Shown piece after piece: positions 45,408 to 54,835 of a stretch of DNA of 64,000 bases. The notes beneath the pieces were generated by a model that saw only the letters and a program-made list of their open reading frames with translations, was not told the DNA's origin and did no database searches. The DNA is from Lachnospiraceae bacterium MD308. GTDB taxonomy: Bacteria; Bacillota; Clostridia; Lachnospirales; Lachnospiraceae. The stretch spans positions 472,561 to 536,560 of the forward strand of contig KE159795.1 in assembly GCA_000403475.2 (NCBI GenBank), written 5' to 3'. The translations under genes were made by a program, and so were the position numbers. Each line of letters begins with the position of its first letter. Within the stretch, counting starts at the first letter, position 1.

Positions 45408-48400
45408 TTAGTATATTTTAAACATCCTCTCCGCCATCTTTTCATCTTCGTTAAAGACTGCCATCATCTTCTTCCTGCTCGCGGGAGACATGCGGATCAA
45501 TGCGTTAAGCCTTCCGTATTTTCCGGCTGTCGTCTTCTTACGGCCTTCAAGCACCGCCTTTTCCGACGTCGTCACACTCTTCCCATTGGTTTCCTGAAAA
45601 TAATAACTGACGTGCTCGTCATCGTAAAGCACATACTGCTTCACATACAGATTCTCGAACAACGGAAGAAGCGTCTCTTTATGGTATCCCAATTCCTCAC
45701 GTCCTCCGCGTTTCATCTTATAATAAAGCTCCACGCTGCTTCCCGGCTCTCCCTGATAAAAAACAATTGATTTATCGTAAAGCTGCAGCTCTCTTAACCA
45801 TTCCTCTTCATAATTCAGATAGAATGGGAACACAATCTGCCGCTCGCACATTTCCCGCAATACCTGATGCAACACCGGTTCATAATCAGCCGTATAGCTT
45901 TTGTTTGAAAAATATTTCAAGAGCGCCGCTTTACAGATATCCGGCAATTCTTCTCCCTGTTCACATTCGTTGGCAATAATATCAAACACACACTGCTTAA
46001 GCTCACGTCCAAAGACAAGATATTCTCTGGAAACATAAGCGAGATATGCCTGCTTCAATCGGAAATATGCATTATCTGACAGATAATAATCCTCGAAAAT
46101 CTTCTCCTCGTCAAAAAGGTTTTCCGAGAATACCATCTGCGTAATAATACGCTCCCCCACCTTGTATGCGGGAATCTCATAACTTTTAAGCACTGCCCAA
46201 AGTTTTTTCATATCATTTGTCGCGCCGCAATACCAATTGGCAAGATACATAAGCGTCGCCTTGTCATACTGTCCGAGCCAAAACAATTCAAAACACAGGT
46301 GAGTGAGATACTCCTCCTCCTTGTAATTCGTATCTCTGACCAGATGGCTGCAGAACCGGAACACCTCCTGCTCGTCAAATGCACCGATTCCTTTCTCTCT
46401 GACATTCTCAAGGGTCAGCTCTTCTTGTTTCTGAGCCTCTTGCCCTTTTCCTTCTGTCTCCTCATATTTTTTACACATGTCAAGAAAACGAGGCTCATAA
46501 AACAACCGCTTCGTCTCATAAGGAATTGAATCCGTGTAATAGCGTCCGGAAGCCGACTCCCAGACAATACGAGACTCTTTATTATACAGGCAGATAATTG
46601 TAGTTCCATCATGCTCATAAGGAACCTTCTGCTTTGCCTCCCCGCTCTTTTCAATCACCAAAACATAATTCATATCTGAAACTTTGGTAGTCACACTGTA
46701 AGAATAACAAATATCACGCATTGCTTCCATACGCTCATCCGTCATCTCCTCTTTCACGCAAAACCGCTTATACAGCACTCTCAAATGCTCCGTAATATGC
46801 CGCTTCATAAGCTGCTCCCATGTAAAAGAGACCATCTGCTCCCTGTAATTTAAAAACAGATCCTCTCCTCCGACCTCATAAGTCAAAAGATTTGCGTACA
46901 AAAAAGCAGTCTTTTTATAATCAAGAGAATTCCCATGCATAAAATACAAAAAAATAGACTTCGGAAGCGCCCCTCTCACAGACGATGTATCCAACGTAAC
47001 CATATAGTACTCATAAAGCTGTGCAATCTTAAGCCCCGCTTCCACCGAACGCTGATACCAGATAAAATATTTTCTCTGCATCTTATTTCCTTTAATCAGG
47101 AGTGTGCAGATCGTATTCAGTATCATCTTCTCCCGGTACATATCGTAGATACGCACCAGTATACGAAACAGCGATTCCGTATAAGATTTTTGCTGGCTGG
47201 CAAAATTTGAAACATAGAGGGCCAGCTCCTTAGACATCAAACGGTATTTTGAGGCGAACTCCAATACTTGCACCTCAAATTTCCCAAGCTTTTTCAAAAG
47301 AATCGGCTTCTCCTGATAACACAGATATGCCTCAAGATAGAACATCACCTGATGACAGTCAAAATCAAACTGCTGCTCCAACACCTCCAGCTTTTTGTAA
47401 GGATTCCGATATCTTCGGTCCAAATGAATTAACATCTGAAGGAGCATCCAGCTATCCTGATAACGCATATAAGTTTTTCCAATCTCGTCAAGCACCCGCT
47501 CTGTGTGACTCCCTTTCCCGCGAATCAGGGCAGTCAGGTACAGGTAGTAACAGTTGATGATCGGATCTTTCCCGATAGCAAAACGATTATAGTTAAAATT
47601 CTCTAAAATCCACTTCGCTTCCTCCATCTTGCGCCCTTTGATATAAATATGCGCCTGGAGAAGCTGATAAAGCTCACTGTTCGAATCCAGTTTTCTAAGA
47701 GATGCCACCTTTTCTTCTGCACTGTCCACCCAGCTTTTCAGCTCTTTTCTTCCGCCTACATAGCTGATATATTCTTTCAAAACCTGTGCGCATAAAAGCT
47801 CCGGAACATGATGATTCTCATCATACTCCATGCTCTGCAGCACTTCGATCTCATAGGTGATCTCTTCATACGGTGTTATAAACTGAATCGCACCATAATT
47901 ACGTCCTCCGTGTAGATATTCAGGGCGTACGAGATATTCTACCTCCAGTGTATTTCCCACAAAATCTTCTGTCGTAATCTCGGGACGGAGTACCTTTAAA
48001 AATCTTCCCTCCGCCTTGATTTTTATCGGCATATAGCCCCACGTATTTTTCATCACAGAGATAATACCCTTTGTCGATTCATTGATATCTTCAAAGAGCA
48101 TTCCTTCTCCGGCAAGCGTCAGGAAAATACATTCTTTTTGCTTGATGCCTACTAAAAATTCCTCCATCGCCTGCTCACCCAAAGACCAGCGGCGCATATT
48201 ATCATACAGATAAAAAATACGTTCATTTTCATATTTCAATATCTCATAAAAAGACTTTGAACGGAACAACCGCCCTGCCTCAGAATAATCTTTAACTGCA
48301 AGTTTACGGAAGTCATCCGTACTCTGCACCTTGCCGTATGCTGTCATAATATAGGGCTTCTCTATAATTGCCGTAAACGGAAGTTCATACTCTCCTCCCG

Positions 48401-48698
48401 AACATACGACTGTAAATTTCCCTTTCTCAACATGACCTGGCTTCAATCCCCTGCCGTCATAAGTAAATTCGACTCTTGCAGGATTCCCTTCAAATCCCTG
48501 GTCCTTAAATGAAACACGAAAAGAAGAGGGGTAGATAAGTCCCCTGATTTTACTATCATTCTTGCTCCTAATCTGGAAGCCTGCTTTATATACTTCGCCT
48601 TCGCCGATAATCAGTACCAGATTTGTATCTTCAAACTCTACTTCCGGCCTGATAAGTCGAAAATCTCCTTTGGAAAATTTCTGAATCTTATTTTTCAA
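45408..48698 (-). CDS. DUF5717 family large protein
   Basis: This protein of ~1096 residues has an N-terminal beta-sandwich region (~1-300, e.g. LRPEITTEDFVGNTLEVEYL). A long all-helical TPR-like solenoid follows (~320-850, LRKLDSNSELYQLLQAHIYI, KGRKMEEAKWILENFNYN). It has no TM helix. A TTG at 48698 with AGGTG six bases upstream is preferred. Another TTG at 48734 lies within ~10 bases of the predicted transcript start and has no ribosome site. It is the first gene of the operon ending in purF-purB. Function unknown. Confidence 0.7.
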   Translation of the reverse strand: MKNKIQKFSKGDFRLIRPEVEFEDTNLVLIIGEGEVYKAGFQIRSKNDSKIRGLIYPSSFRVSFKDQGFEGNPARVEFTYDGRGLKPGHVEKGKFTVVCSGGEYELPFTAIIEKPYIMTAYGKVQSTDDFRKLAVKDYSEAGRLFRSKSFYEILKYENERIFYLYDNMRRWSLGEQAMEEFLVGIKQKECIFLTLAGEGMLFEDINESTKGIISVMKNTWGYMPIKIKAEGRFLKVLRPEITTEDFVGNTLEVEYLVRPEYLHGGRNYGAIQFITPYEEITYEIEVLQSMEYDENHHVPELLCAQVLKEYISYVGGRKELKSWVDSAEEKVASLRKLDSNSELYQLLQAHIYIKGRKMEEAKWILENFNYNRFAIGKDPIINCYYLYLTALIRGKGSHTERVLDEIGKTYMRYQDSWMLLQMLIHLDRRYRNPYKKLEVLEQQFDFDCHQVMFYLEAYLCYQEKPILLKKLGKFEVQVLEFASKYRLMSKELALYVSNFASQQKSYTESLFRILVRIYDMYREKMILNTICTLLIKGNKMQRKYFIWYQRSVEAGLKIAQLYEYYMVTLDTSSVRGALPKSIFLYFMHGNSLDYKKTAFLYANLLTYEVGGEDLFLNYREQMVSFTWEQLMKRHITEHLRVLYKRFCVKEEMTDERMEAMRDICYSYSVTTKVSDMNYVLVIEKSGEAKQKVPYEHDGTTIICLYNKESRIVWESASGRYYTDSIPYETKRLFYEPRFLDMCKKYEETEGKGQEAQKQEELTLENVREKGIGAFDEQEVFRFCSHLVRDTNYKEEEYLTHLCFELFWLGQYDKATLMYLANWYCGATNDMKKLWAVLKSYEIPAYKVGERIITQMVFSENLFDEEKIFEDYYLSDNAYFRLKQAYLAYVSREYLVFGRELKQCVFDIIANECEQGEELPDICKAALLKYFSNKSYTADYEPVLHQVLREMCERQIVFPFYLNYEEEWLRELQLYDKSIVFYQGEPGSSVELYYKMKRGGREELGYHKETLLPLFENLYVKQYVLYDDEHVSYYFQETNGKSVTTSEKAVLEGRKKTTAGKYGRLNALIRMSPASRKKMMAVFNEDEKMAERMFKIY

Positions 48699-48749
48699 GC
48701 CTGACACCTGCTTCTTTCGTTGCTTTTTTCTCAAAACATACTATAATAA

Positions 48750-48779
48750 ATTATAGCATTATTATATAGCTTATGGCAA
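48750..48779 (-). promoter_or_regulatory. Sigma-A promoter of the DUF5717-purB operon
   Basis: On the minus strand TTGCCA (48774-48779) and TATAAT (48750-48755) are 18 bases apart. Transcription would start near 48743, which supports the downstream start codon of the DUF5717 gene. Confidence 0.7.
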
Positions 48780-48858
48780 TGCCGAAACACAAAATCTTAA
48801 AAATATATGTCGAACTATGTATGTAACTACTATCATAGTATATAGAAGGAGAGATAAA

Positions 48859-49947
48859 ATGTCAAAAAAAGTTGAATTTCACGGAAGCGATCTTGAAAAA
48901 ATAGAAAAATACTATGGAATTCCCAAAGAGGAAATCATTCAATTCGCCGCCAATGTCAATCCACTTGGATTGTCTGACTCTGTAAAAAAAGAGCTTGCTG
49001 CCCATCTCGACATAATCAGCAGCTATCCTGACCGCAGTTACACATCTTTAAAACAAGTTATCAGCCTCTACTGCGGATGCAGCCCCCAAAATGTTGTCGT
49101 CGGCAACGGCTCAACCGAGCTTATCTCCCTATTGATCAACCAGCGCTCTGCAAAAAAAGCACTTGTTCTGGGCCCGACCTACTCAGAATACGAACGGGAA
49201 CTAAAACTTACAGGAGGTCTCCTTTCCTATTATAATTTGAAAGAAACCGATAATTTTATACTTGATACTGAAGATTTTATAAATTCTATCCCGAATGGTA
49301 CGGACCTGGTAATCATTTGCAACCCCAACAATCCTACATCTTCTGCCATTTTTCAAAGCGAAATGGAAAAACTTGTAAGATTCTGCCGCTCCCGGGGTAT
49401 CTTTGTTATGATTGATGAAACATATGTGGAGTTTGCACCGGACATAGAACAAATCACCGCCATTCCTTTGACAAAACACTATGACAATCTCATGGTCATT
49501 CGAGGCGTATCAAAATTTTTCGCCGCCCCAGGACTGCGTTTTGGATATGGAATTACAAGCAATCATGAATTTTTGTCCATGCTTTTGACACATCAGAACC
49601 CATGGAGTTTAAACAGCATCGGGGCTTTTGCCGGAGAACTTCTGCTCCAGGACAGCGAGTATATTGACAAAACACGCAGCCTGATTCTCTCTGAGCGCAC
49701 CAGACTTTACAGACAGTTTGTAACCCTTGATACCTTCAAGGTATACAAGCCCTACGGTAACTTTATTCTCCTCCGCATCCTGAAAGAAGATGTAACTTCC
49801 TTTCAAGTATTCGAAGCAGCAATCCGGAAAAAGCTGATGATAAGAGACTGCTCCTCTTTCCAGAGTCTAAAGGGAGAGTTCGTGCGTTTTTGCATTATGA
49901 AACCAGAGGATAATGAACGGCTTATGAATGTATTCAAAAATATATAA
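48859..49947 (+). CDS. PLP aminotransferase, HisC/CobD-like
   Basis: This 362-residue fold-type I PLP enzyme resembles histidinol-phosphate aminotransferase and threonine-phosphate decarboxylase (CobD). Features are FAANVNPLGLSDSVK, GNGSTELISLL, ICNPNNPTS, MIDETYVEF and the PLP lysine in VIRGVSKFFAAPGLRFGYG. The start at 48859 has AGAAGGAGAG upstream. It stands alone on the plus strand, with no histidine or cobalamin genes in view, so the substrate cannot be told from context. Confidence 0.85.
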   Translation: MSKKVEFHGSDLEKIEKYYGIPKEEIIQFAANVNPLGLSDSVKKELAAHLDIISSYPDRSYTSLKQVISLYCGCSPQNVVVGNGSTELISLLINQRSAKKALVLGPTYSEYERELKLTGGLLSYYNLKETDNFILDTEDFINSIPNGTDLVIICNPNNPTSSAIFQSEMEKLVRFCRSRGIFVMIDETYVEFAPDIEQITAIPLTKHYDNLMVIRGVSKFFAAPGLRFGYGITSNHEFLSMLLTHQNPWSLNSIGAFAGELLLQDSEYIDKTRSLILSERTRLYRQFVTLDTFKVYKPYGNFILLRILKEDVTSFQVFEAAIRKKLMIRDCSSFQSLKGEFVRFCIMKPEDNERLMNVFKNI

Positions 49948-49954
49948 TCGTCAA

Positions 49955-49981
49955 AAAACCGGCGGGGACAACCTCCCCGCC
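49955..49981 (-). terminator. Terminator after the cupin gene
   Basis: GGCGGGG (49961-49967) pairs with CCCCGCC (49975-49981). On the minus strand GGTTTTTTG follows. It may also serve the convergent plus-strand aminotransferase gene. Confidence 0.75.
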
Positions 49982-50006
49982 AGAGCTTTCAACTCTCAAT
50001 CTGACG

Positions 50007-50351
50007 CTATTTTTTCAAAATCAATGCCACAAATGTGATGTCTGCATCACCCGTATTCTTAATCCCATGTCCGTCGCCTTCCTTGCAAAAGAAAGAGTCC
50101 CCGGGCTCAAGAGGCATCTCTGTGCCATTATCATTATAAACTCCCGTTCCGGTCAAAATGTAGTATCCTTCCTCATCCCCCTGGTGCACGTGATACCCAA
50201 TCTCACATCCGGAAGGTACCGTAACCTTTGCGTACATCTTACAATACTCTCCTCTGGCCTCGTCGGATATCAACATCTCCTTCGTAATATACCCTGCTCC
50301 GCCATATGCATGCTCTGCCTTAACAATCTCCCTCTGCCCGACTTTTGTCAT
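50007..50351 (-). CDS. Small cupin-domain protein
   Basis: This 114-residue single cupin barrel has metal-ligand motif 1 IGYHVHQGDEEGYYILTGTG (G(X)5HXH(X)3,4E(X)6G pattern) and motif 2 PLEPGDSFFCKEGDGHGIKN. The start at 50351 is set by GGAGG nine bases upstream. No DNA-binding domain is present. It may be a small metalloenzyme or a ligand sensor; the substrate is unknown. It lies 76 bp after carB on the same strand. Confidence 0.85.
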   Translation of the reverse strand: MTKVGQREIVKAEHAYGGAGYITKEMLISDEARGEYCKMYAKVTVPSGCEIGYHVHQGDEEGYYILTGTGVYNDNGTEMPLEPGDSFFCKEGDGHGIKNTGDADITFVALILKK

Positions 50352-50427
50352 AGTCAACGCCCTCCTTTGTTAAAATATCTCTGTTCTTGATTATAACTTA
50401 AGCTCCCGGGCCAATCAACACCTTCTT

Positions 50428-53400
50428 CTATATCTTCGCAATATCAATCAATGTCAGTTTCCGGATATTCGTATTTTCCAGGCTTTTAATGAGCGCCTCC
50501 GCCGTATCAATCGCTGTCAGCACATTTACTCCCGTCTCAATTGCATTTCTGCGTATCACAAATCCATCTTCTGCACGCTCAGCCCCCTGAGGCGGTGTAT
50601 CGATGACAAGATCTATCTTGTGCCCCAAGATCAAATCCATGAGATTCGGTGATTCCTGTTCTATCTTATTCACCGCATTTGCCTTGACGCCCGCTTCCTT
50701 CATAGCCCGGGCTGTCCCTCTCGTAGCAAAGATCCGATACCCGATCTTTTCAAATCTTTGTCCAATCTCCACTGCTTTTTCCTTGTCCTCATCGCGCACT
50801 GTGATGATCATGTTTTTATACTTCGGAAGCTTGATACCCGCTCCTAAAAAGGCTTTATAAAGCGCCTCGTCAAAAGTCTTTGCAATGCCAAGACACTCGC
50901 CTGTTGACTTCATCTCCGGTCCCAGGCTGATATCCGCCCCACGAATTTTCTCAAAAGAGAACACTGGCATCTTAACTGCAAAATAATCCGCCTCCGGCGC
51001 AAGCCCCGGCGTATATCCCAGCTCCTTTATCTTTCCGCCGGCAATCACTTTCGTCGCCAACGACACAATCGGTATCCCTGTCACTTTACTTATATACGGC
51101 ACCGTACGGCTGGAACGAGGATTTACTTCAATCACATACACCTCTTCCCCGCATACAATAAACTGGATATTGAGCAATCCAATTACATGAAGGGATTGCG
51201 CCAGCTTTTTTGTATAATCCTCAATAATCCCTTTCGTCTTTTCAGAAATGCTCTGAGCCGGATACACGGAGATACTGTCGCCTGAGTGAATGCCTGCCCG
51301 CTCAATATGTTCCATGATACCCGGTATCAGAATGTCGTCCCCATCACACACAGCATCAACCTCAATCTCCTTGCCCTGAAGATATTTATCCACCAGAATC
51401 GGATGATCCTGAGCGATCTGGTTGATAATTCCGATAAATTCTTCAATATCATGGTCATTGATGGCAATCCGCATCCCCTGACCGCCAAGTACGTAAGACG
51501 GCCTAACAAGTACCGGATAGCCAAGTTCATTTGCCACCCGCTTCGCTTCCTCTGCTGTGAACACAGTGCCGCCGGCAGGTCTTGGAATCCCACATTTTTC
51601 CAAGATAGCGTCGAAGAGTTCCCGATCCTCTGCCGCATCTACATTCTCCGCGGAAGTGCCAAGAATCGGCACGCCCATGTTCATCAGAGACTCCGTCAAT
51701 TTGATTGCCGTCTGGCCGCCAAACTGTACGACCGCCCCATCCGGTTTCTCCAAATCTACGATACTTCTTACGTCCTCCGGGGTAAGCGGCTCAAAATACA
51801 ACTTGTCTGCGATATCAAAATCTGTACTCACCGTCTCCGGATTGTTGTTGACAATAATCGTCTCATAGCCTTCCCTCGAAAACGCCCACGTACAATGCAC
51901 AGAGCAAAAGTCAAACTCAATTCCTTGTCCAATCCGAATTGGTCCGGAACCAAGCACAAGCACTTTCTTTTTGCCGGTTGTCTTTTCCACTTCATTCTCA
52001 CTGCCGTACACCGAGTAATAATAAGGAGTCTCCGCCGCAAATTCCGCCGCACAGGTATCTACCATCTTATAAGCCGCCGTGATACCATTCGCATATCGCA
52101 TATCGCAGACTTCCTCTGCCGCTTTCCCCGACAGAGCGGCAATCACATGATCGGGGAATTCCATCCGCTTGGCTTCCCGAAGCAGTTCTAACGTAAACGG
52201 TTCATTTTTAAGACGTTCTTCCATCTCCACAAGAATTGCTATCTTGTCAATAAACCACTTGTCAATCTGTGTGACTTCATGAATCTCGTCGTAACTGATT
52301 CCCCGCCGGAGTGCTTCAGCAATCTTCCAGATCCTGCGATCGTCCACCACTGCAAGCTCCTCAATAAGCTCATCTTCTGCCATGTTGGAGTAATCGTAAG
52401 ACATAAGGCTGTCTACATGCTGTTCTAAAGAACGAATTGCCTTCATCAGCGCCCCTTCAAAGTTATCACAGATACTCATCACCTCTCCGGTGGCTTTCAT
52501 CTGCGTGGTCAGTGTCCGCTTGGCACTGATAAATTTATCAAAAGGCAGTCTCGGTATCTTCACAACACAATAGTCAAGCACAGGTTCAAAACTTGCATAA
52601 GTCTTTTTTGTTACCGCATTTTTTATCTCATCCAGTGTATAGCCTAAGGCTATCTTTGCCGCAACCTTTGCAATCGGATAACCGGTCGCCTTAGATGCCA
52701 GCGCCGAAGAACGGCTGACCCGGGGATTTACCTCGATAACACAATATTCAAAACTTTTTGGATGCAGCGCATACTGTACATTGCACCCGCCAGTGATATT
52801 AAGCTCGCTGATAATATTTAATGCCGAAGTACGAAGCATCTGATATTCCTTATCTCCCAATGTCTGAGAGGGCGCCACAACAATGCTGTCTCCGGTATGG
52901 ACGCCTACCGGATCGATATTTTCCATATTACATACTGTAATACAGTTACCGCTGCCATCCCGCATTACTTCATATTCTATTTCCTTCCACCCCGCAATGC
53001 AGCGCTCCACAAGCACCTGTCCCACACGTGAAAGCCTAAGGCCATTCTCTAAAGTCTCCACAAGCTGGCCTCTGTTTTTCGCGATGCCGCCCCCGCTTCC
53101 GCCAAGCGTATAAGCCGGCCGCAAAACTACAGGATAACCTGTTTTTTCTGCAAACCTGACACCCTCCTCCACACTCTCAACTACAAGGGAGGCTGCGCAT
53201 GGCTCCCCGATCTTCTCCATCGTTGTCTTAAATTCCAGCCGGTCTTCTGCCTTCTTGATGGTCTCAGAAGTAGTGCCGATAAGGCGCACATTGTTACGTT
53301 TTAAAAATCCGTTTTCATCAAGCTCCATGGCAAGATTAAGGGCTGCCTGTCCCCCAAGAGTAGGAAGCACACTGTCCGGCTTTTCCTTTAAGATCAACTG

Positions 53401-53625
53401 CTCCACCACCTCCACCGTCAAAGGCTCGATGTAAACTCTGTCCGCAATATCCTTGTCCGTCATAATCGTCGCCGGATTGGAGTTAAGAAGCACCACCTCA
53501 AGCCCCTCTTCCTTGAGAGACCGGCATGCCTGAGTTCCCGCATAATCAAACTCCGCCGCCTGTCCAATGACGATAGGCCCCGAACCAATCACCAATACTT
53601 TTTTTATCTCTTTATTCCTGGGCAT
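50428..53625 (-). CDS. carB: Carbamoyl-phosphate synthase, large subunit
   Basis: This 1065-residue enzyme makes carbamoyl phosphate for pyrimidines and arginine. It has two homologous ATP-grasp halves (starting VLVIGSGPIVIGQAAEFDYA and VLVLGSGPIRIGQGIEFDFC), a linking oligomerization domain, and a C-terminal MGS-like regulatory domain (RIFATRGTARAMKEAGVKAN). The length is standard. The ATG shares one base with the carA stop, so the subunits are coupled. Confidence 0.96.
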   Translation of the reverse strand: MPRNKEIKKVLVIGSGPIVIGQAAEFDYAGTQACRSLKEEGLEVVLLNSNPATIMTDKDIADRVYIEPLTVEVVEQLILKEKPDSVLPTLGGQAALNLAMELDENGFLKRNNVRLIGTTSETIKKAEDRLEFKTTMEKIGEPCAASLVVESVEEGVRFAEKTGYPVVLRPAYTLGGSGGGIAKNRGQLVETLENGLRLSRVGQVLVERCIAGWKEIEYEVMRDGSGNCITVCNMENIDPVGVHTGDSIVVAPSQTLGDKEYQMLRTSALNIISELNITGGCNVQYALHPKSFEYCVIEVNPRVSRSSALASKATGYPIAKVAAKIALGYTLDEIKNAVTKKTYASFEPVLDYCVVKIPRLPFDKFISAKRTLTTQMKATGEVMSICDNFEGALMKAIRSLEQHVDSLMSYDYSNMAEDELIEELAVVDDRRIWKIAEALRRGISYDEIHEVTQIDKWFIDKIAILVEMEERLKNEPFTLELLREAKRMEFPDHVIAALSGKAAEEVCDMRYANGITAAYKMVDTCAAEFAAETPYYYSVYGSENEVEKTTGKKKVLVLGSGPIRIGQGIEFDFCSVHCTWAFSREGYETIIVNNNPETVSTDFDIADKLYFEPLTPEDVRSIVDLEKPDGAVVQFGGQTAIKLTESLMNMGVPILGTSAENVDAAEDRELFDAILEKCGIPRPAGGTVFTAEEAKRVANELGYPVLVRPSYVLGGQGMRIAINDHDIEEFIGIINQIAQDHPILVDKYLQGKEIEVDAVCDGDDILIPGIMEHIERAGIHSGDSISVYPAQSISEKTKGIIEDYTKKLAQSLHVIGLLNIQFIVCGEEVYVIEVNPRSSRTVPYISKVTGIPIVSLATKVIAGGKIKELGYTPGLAPEADYFAVKMPVFSFEKIRGADISLGPEMKSTGECLGIAKTFDEALYKAFLGAGIKLPKYKNMIITVRDEDKEKAVEIGQRFEKIGYRIFATRGTARAMKEAGVKANAVNKIEQESPNLMDLILGHKIDLVIDTPPQGAERAEDGFVIRRNAIETGVNVLTAIDTAEALIKSLENTNIRKLTLIDIAKI

Positions 53626-54695
53626 TATCTTACTCCTTTCATCATATCCATAAACCGGTCAAACAGATAACCGGAATCCTGTGGTCCCGGGCACGCTTCC
53701 GGATGGAACTGCACCGTAAAAATATTCTTCCCCACATAAGAAAATCCTTCATTGGTTCCATCATTGACATTGACAAACGCTTCTTTTGCAACAGTAGCGG
53801 AAAGGGTTGAAGCATCCACCGCATATCCATGGTTTTGAGAGGAAATATATACTCTTCCATTACTCAAATCTTTGACCGGATGGTTCCCGCCCCGATGGCC
53901 ATATTTAAGTTTATAGGTTTTTGCGCCATTGGCCAGCGCCATAAGCTGATGCCCCAGGCAGATAGCAAAAATCGGAATGTCTGTCTCATAGAGCTTTTTT
54001 ATCTCTTCGATGATAGTCGTGCACATCTCCGGGTCTCCCGGTCCGTTAGACAGCATGATGCCGTCCGGCGCTGAAGCGATAATATCTGCTGCCAGAGTAG
54101 ATGCAGGATACACCGTAACCTCACACCCCCGCTTACATAGAGACCTGGCAATATTATTCTTTGCCCCAAAATCCATCAGCGCCACCTTTGGCCCGTGACC
54201 CTTTAACGTATACGGCACTTCACAGGTAGCCTCCATAACCACATCCCCCATGCGGTATGCCTTAAGCTTTGGAAGTATTTCTTTCAAGTCAAAATCTTCA
54301 TTGACCGTGATCATACCATTCATAGTCCCCTTCTCTCGAAGCATCTTCGTAAGCGCCCTCGTGTCAATCCCGGCAATACCCGGAATATCCTGTTTTTCTA
54401 AAAAGTCCTGAAGCGTCCCCTCACACCGGAAATTACTGGGCAATCTCGACAGCTCCCTCACAATATAGCCTTTGGGCCACGCTTTTTTTGACTCAATATC
54501 CGGGGTAATCCCGTAATTACCGATAAGAGGATAGGTCATCACTACAGCCTGTCCAGCATAAGAAGGGTCTGTAAGCACCTCAAGATACCCCGTCATTGAA
54601 GTGTTAAAAACAATCTCGCTAATTATCTCTTTCTTAGAACCAATACTAGTCCCGGCAAATACTGTTCCATCTTCCAAAATAAGAAATGCTTTCAT
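53625..54695 (-). CDS. carA: Carbamoyl-phosphate synthase, small subunit
   Basis: This 356-residue glutaminase subunit delivers ammonia to CarB. The N-terminal domain begins MKAFLILEDGTVFAGTSIGS. The class I amidotransferase domain has the Cys nucleophile in IFAICLGHQLMALANGAKTY and His-Glu in VQFHPEACPGPQDS. The start at 54695 fits the family N-terminus and has AGGTGG close by. An attenuator-like hairpin lies just upstream. Confidence 0.95.
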   Translation of the reverse strand: MKAFLILEDGTVFAGTSIGSKKEIISEIVFNTSMTGYLEVLTDPSYAGQAVVMTYPLIGNYGITPDIESKKAWPKGYIVRELSRLPSNFRCEGTLQDFLEKQDIPGIAGIDTRALTKMLREKGTMNGMITVNEDFDLKEILPKLKAYRMGDVVMEATCEVPYTLKGHGPKVALMDFGAKNNIARSLCKRGCEVTVYPASTLAADIIASAPDGIMLSNGPGDPEMCTTIIEEIKKLYETDIPIFAICLGHQLMALANGAKTYKLKYGHRGGNHPVKDLSNGRVYISSQNHGYAVDASTLSATVAKEAFVNVNDGTNEGFSYVGKNIFTVQFHPEACPGPQDSGYLFDRFMDMMKGVR

Positions 54696-54715
54696 CTTCC
54701 ACCTATTTCCTTCCA

Positions 54716-54749
54716 TAAAAAAGGCAGTATGTGCACGCACAACCGCCTT
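54716..54749 (-). promoter_or_regulatory. Attenuator-like terminator in the carAB leader
   Basis: On the minus strand AAGGCGGTTGTGCG pairs with TGCACATACTGCCTT (one bulge), followed by TTTTTT, about 20 bases before the carA start. This position suggests transcription attenuation of carAB, as known for pyrimidine genes in Firmicutes. The controlling factor cannot be told. Confidence 0.65.
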
Positions 54750-54835
54750 GTTGTAAACTCCTTTGTTCCAGACAGATACATCTTTTTAAATTGTAAAGAT
54801 TATACTATATCTCTATCCGATTTTCAACTGCCAAT

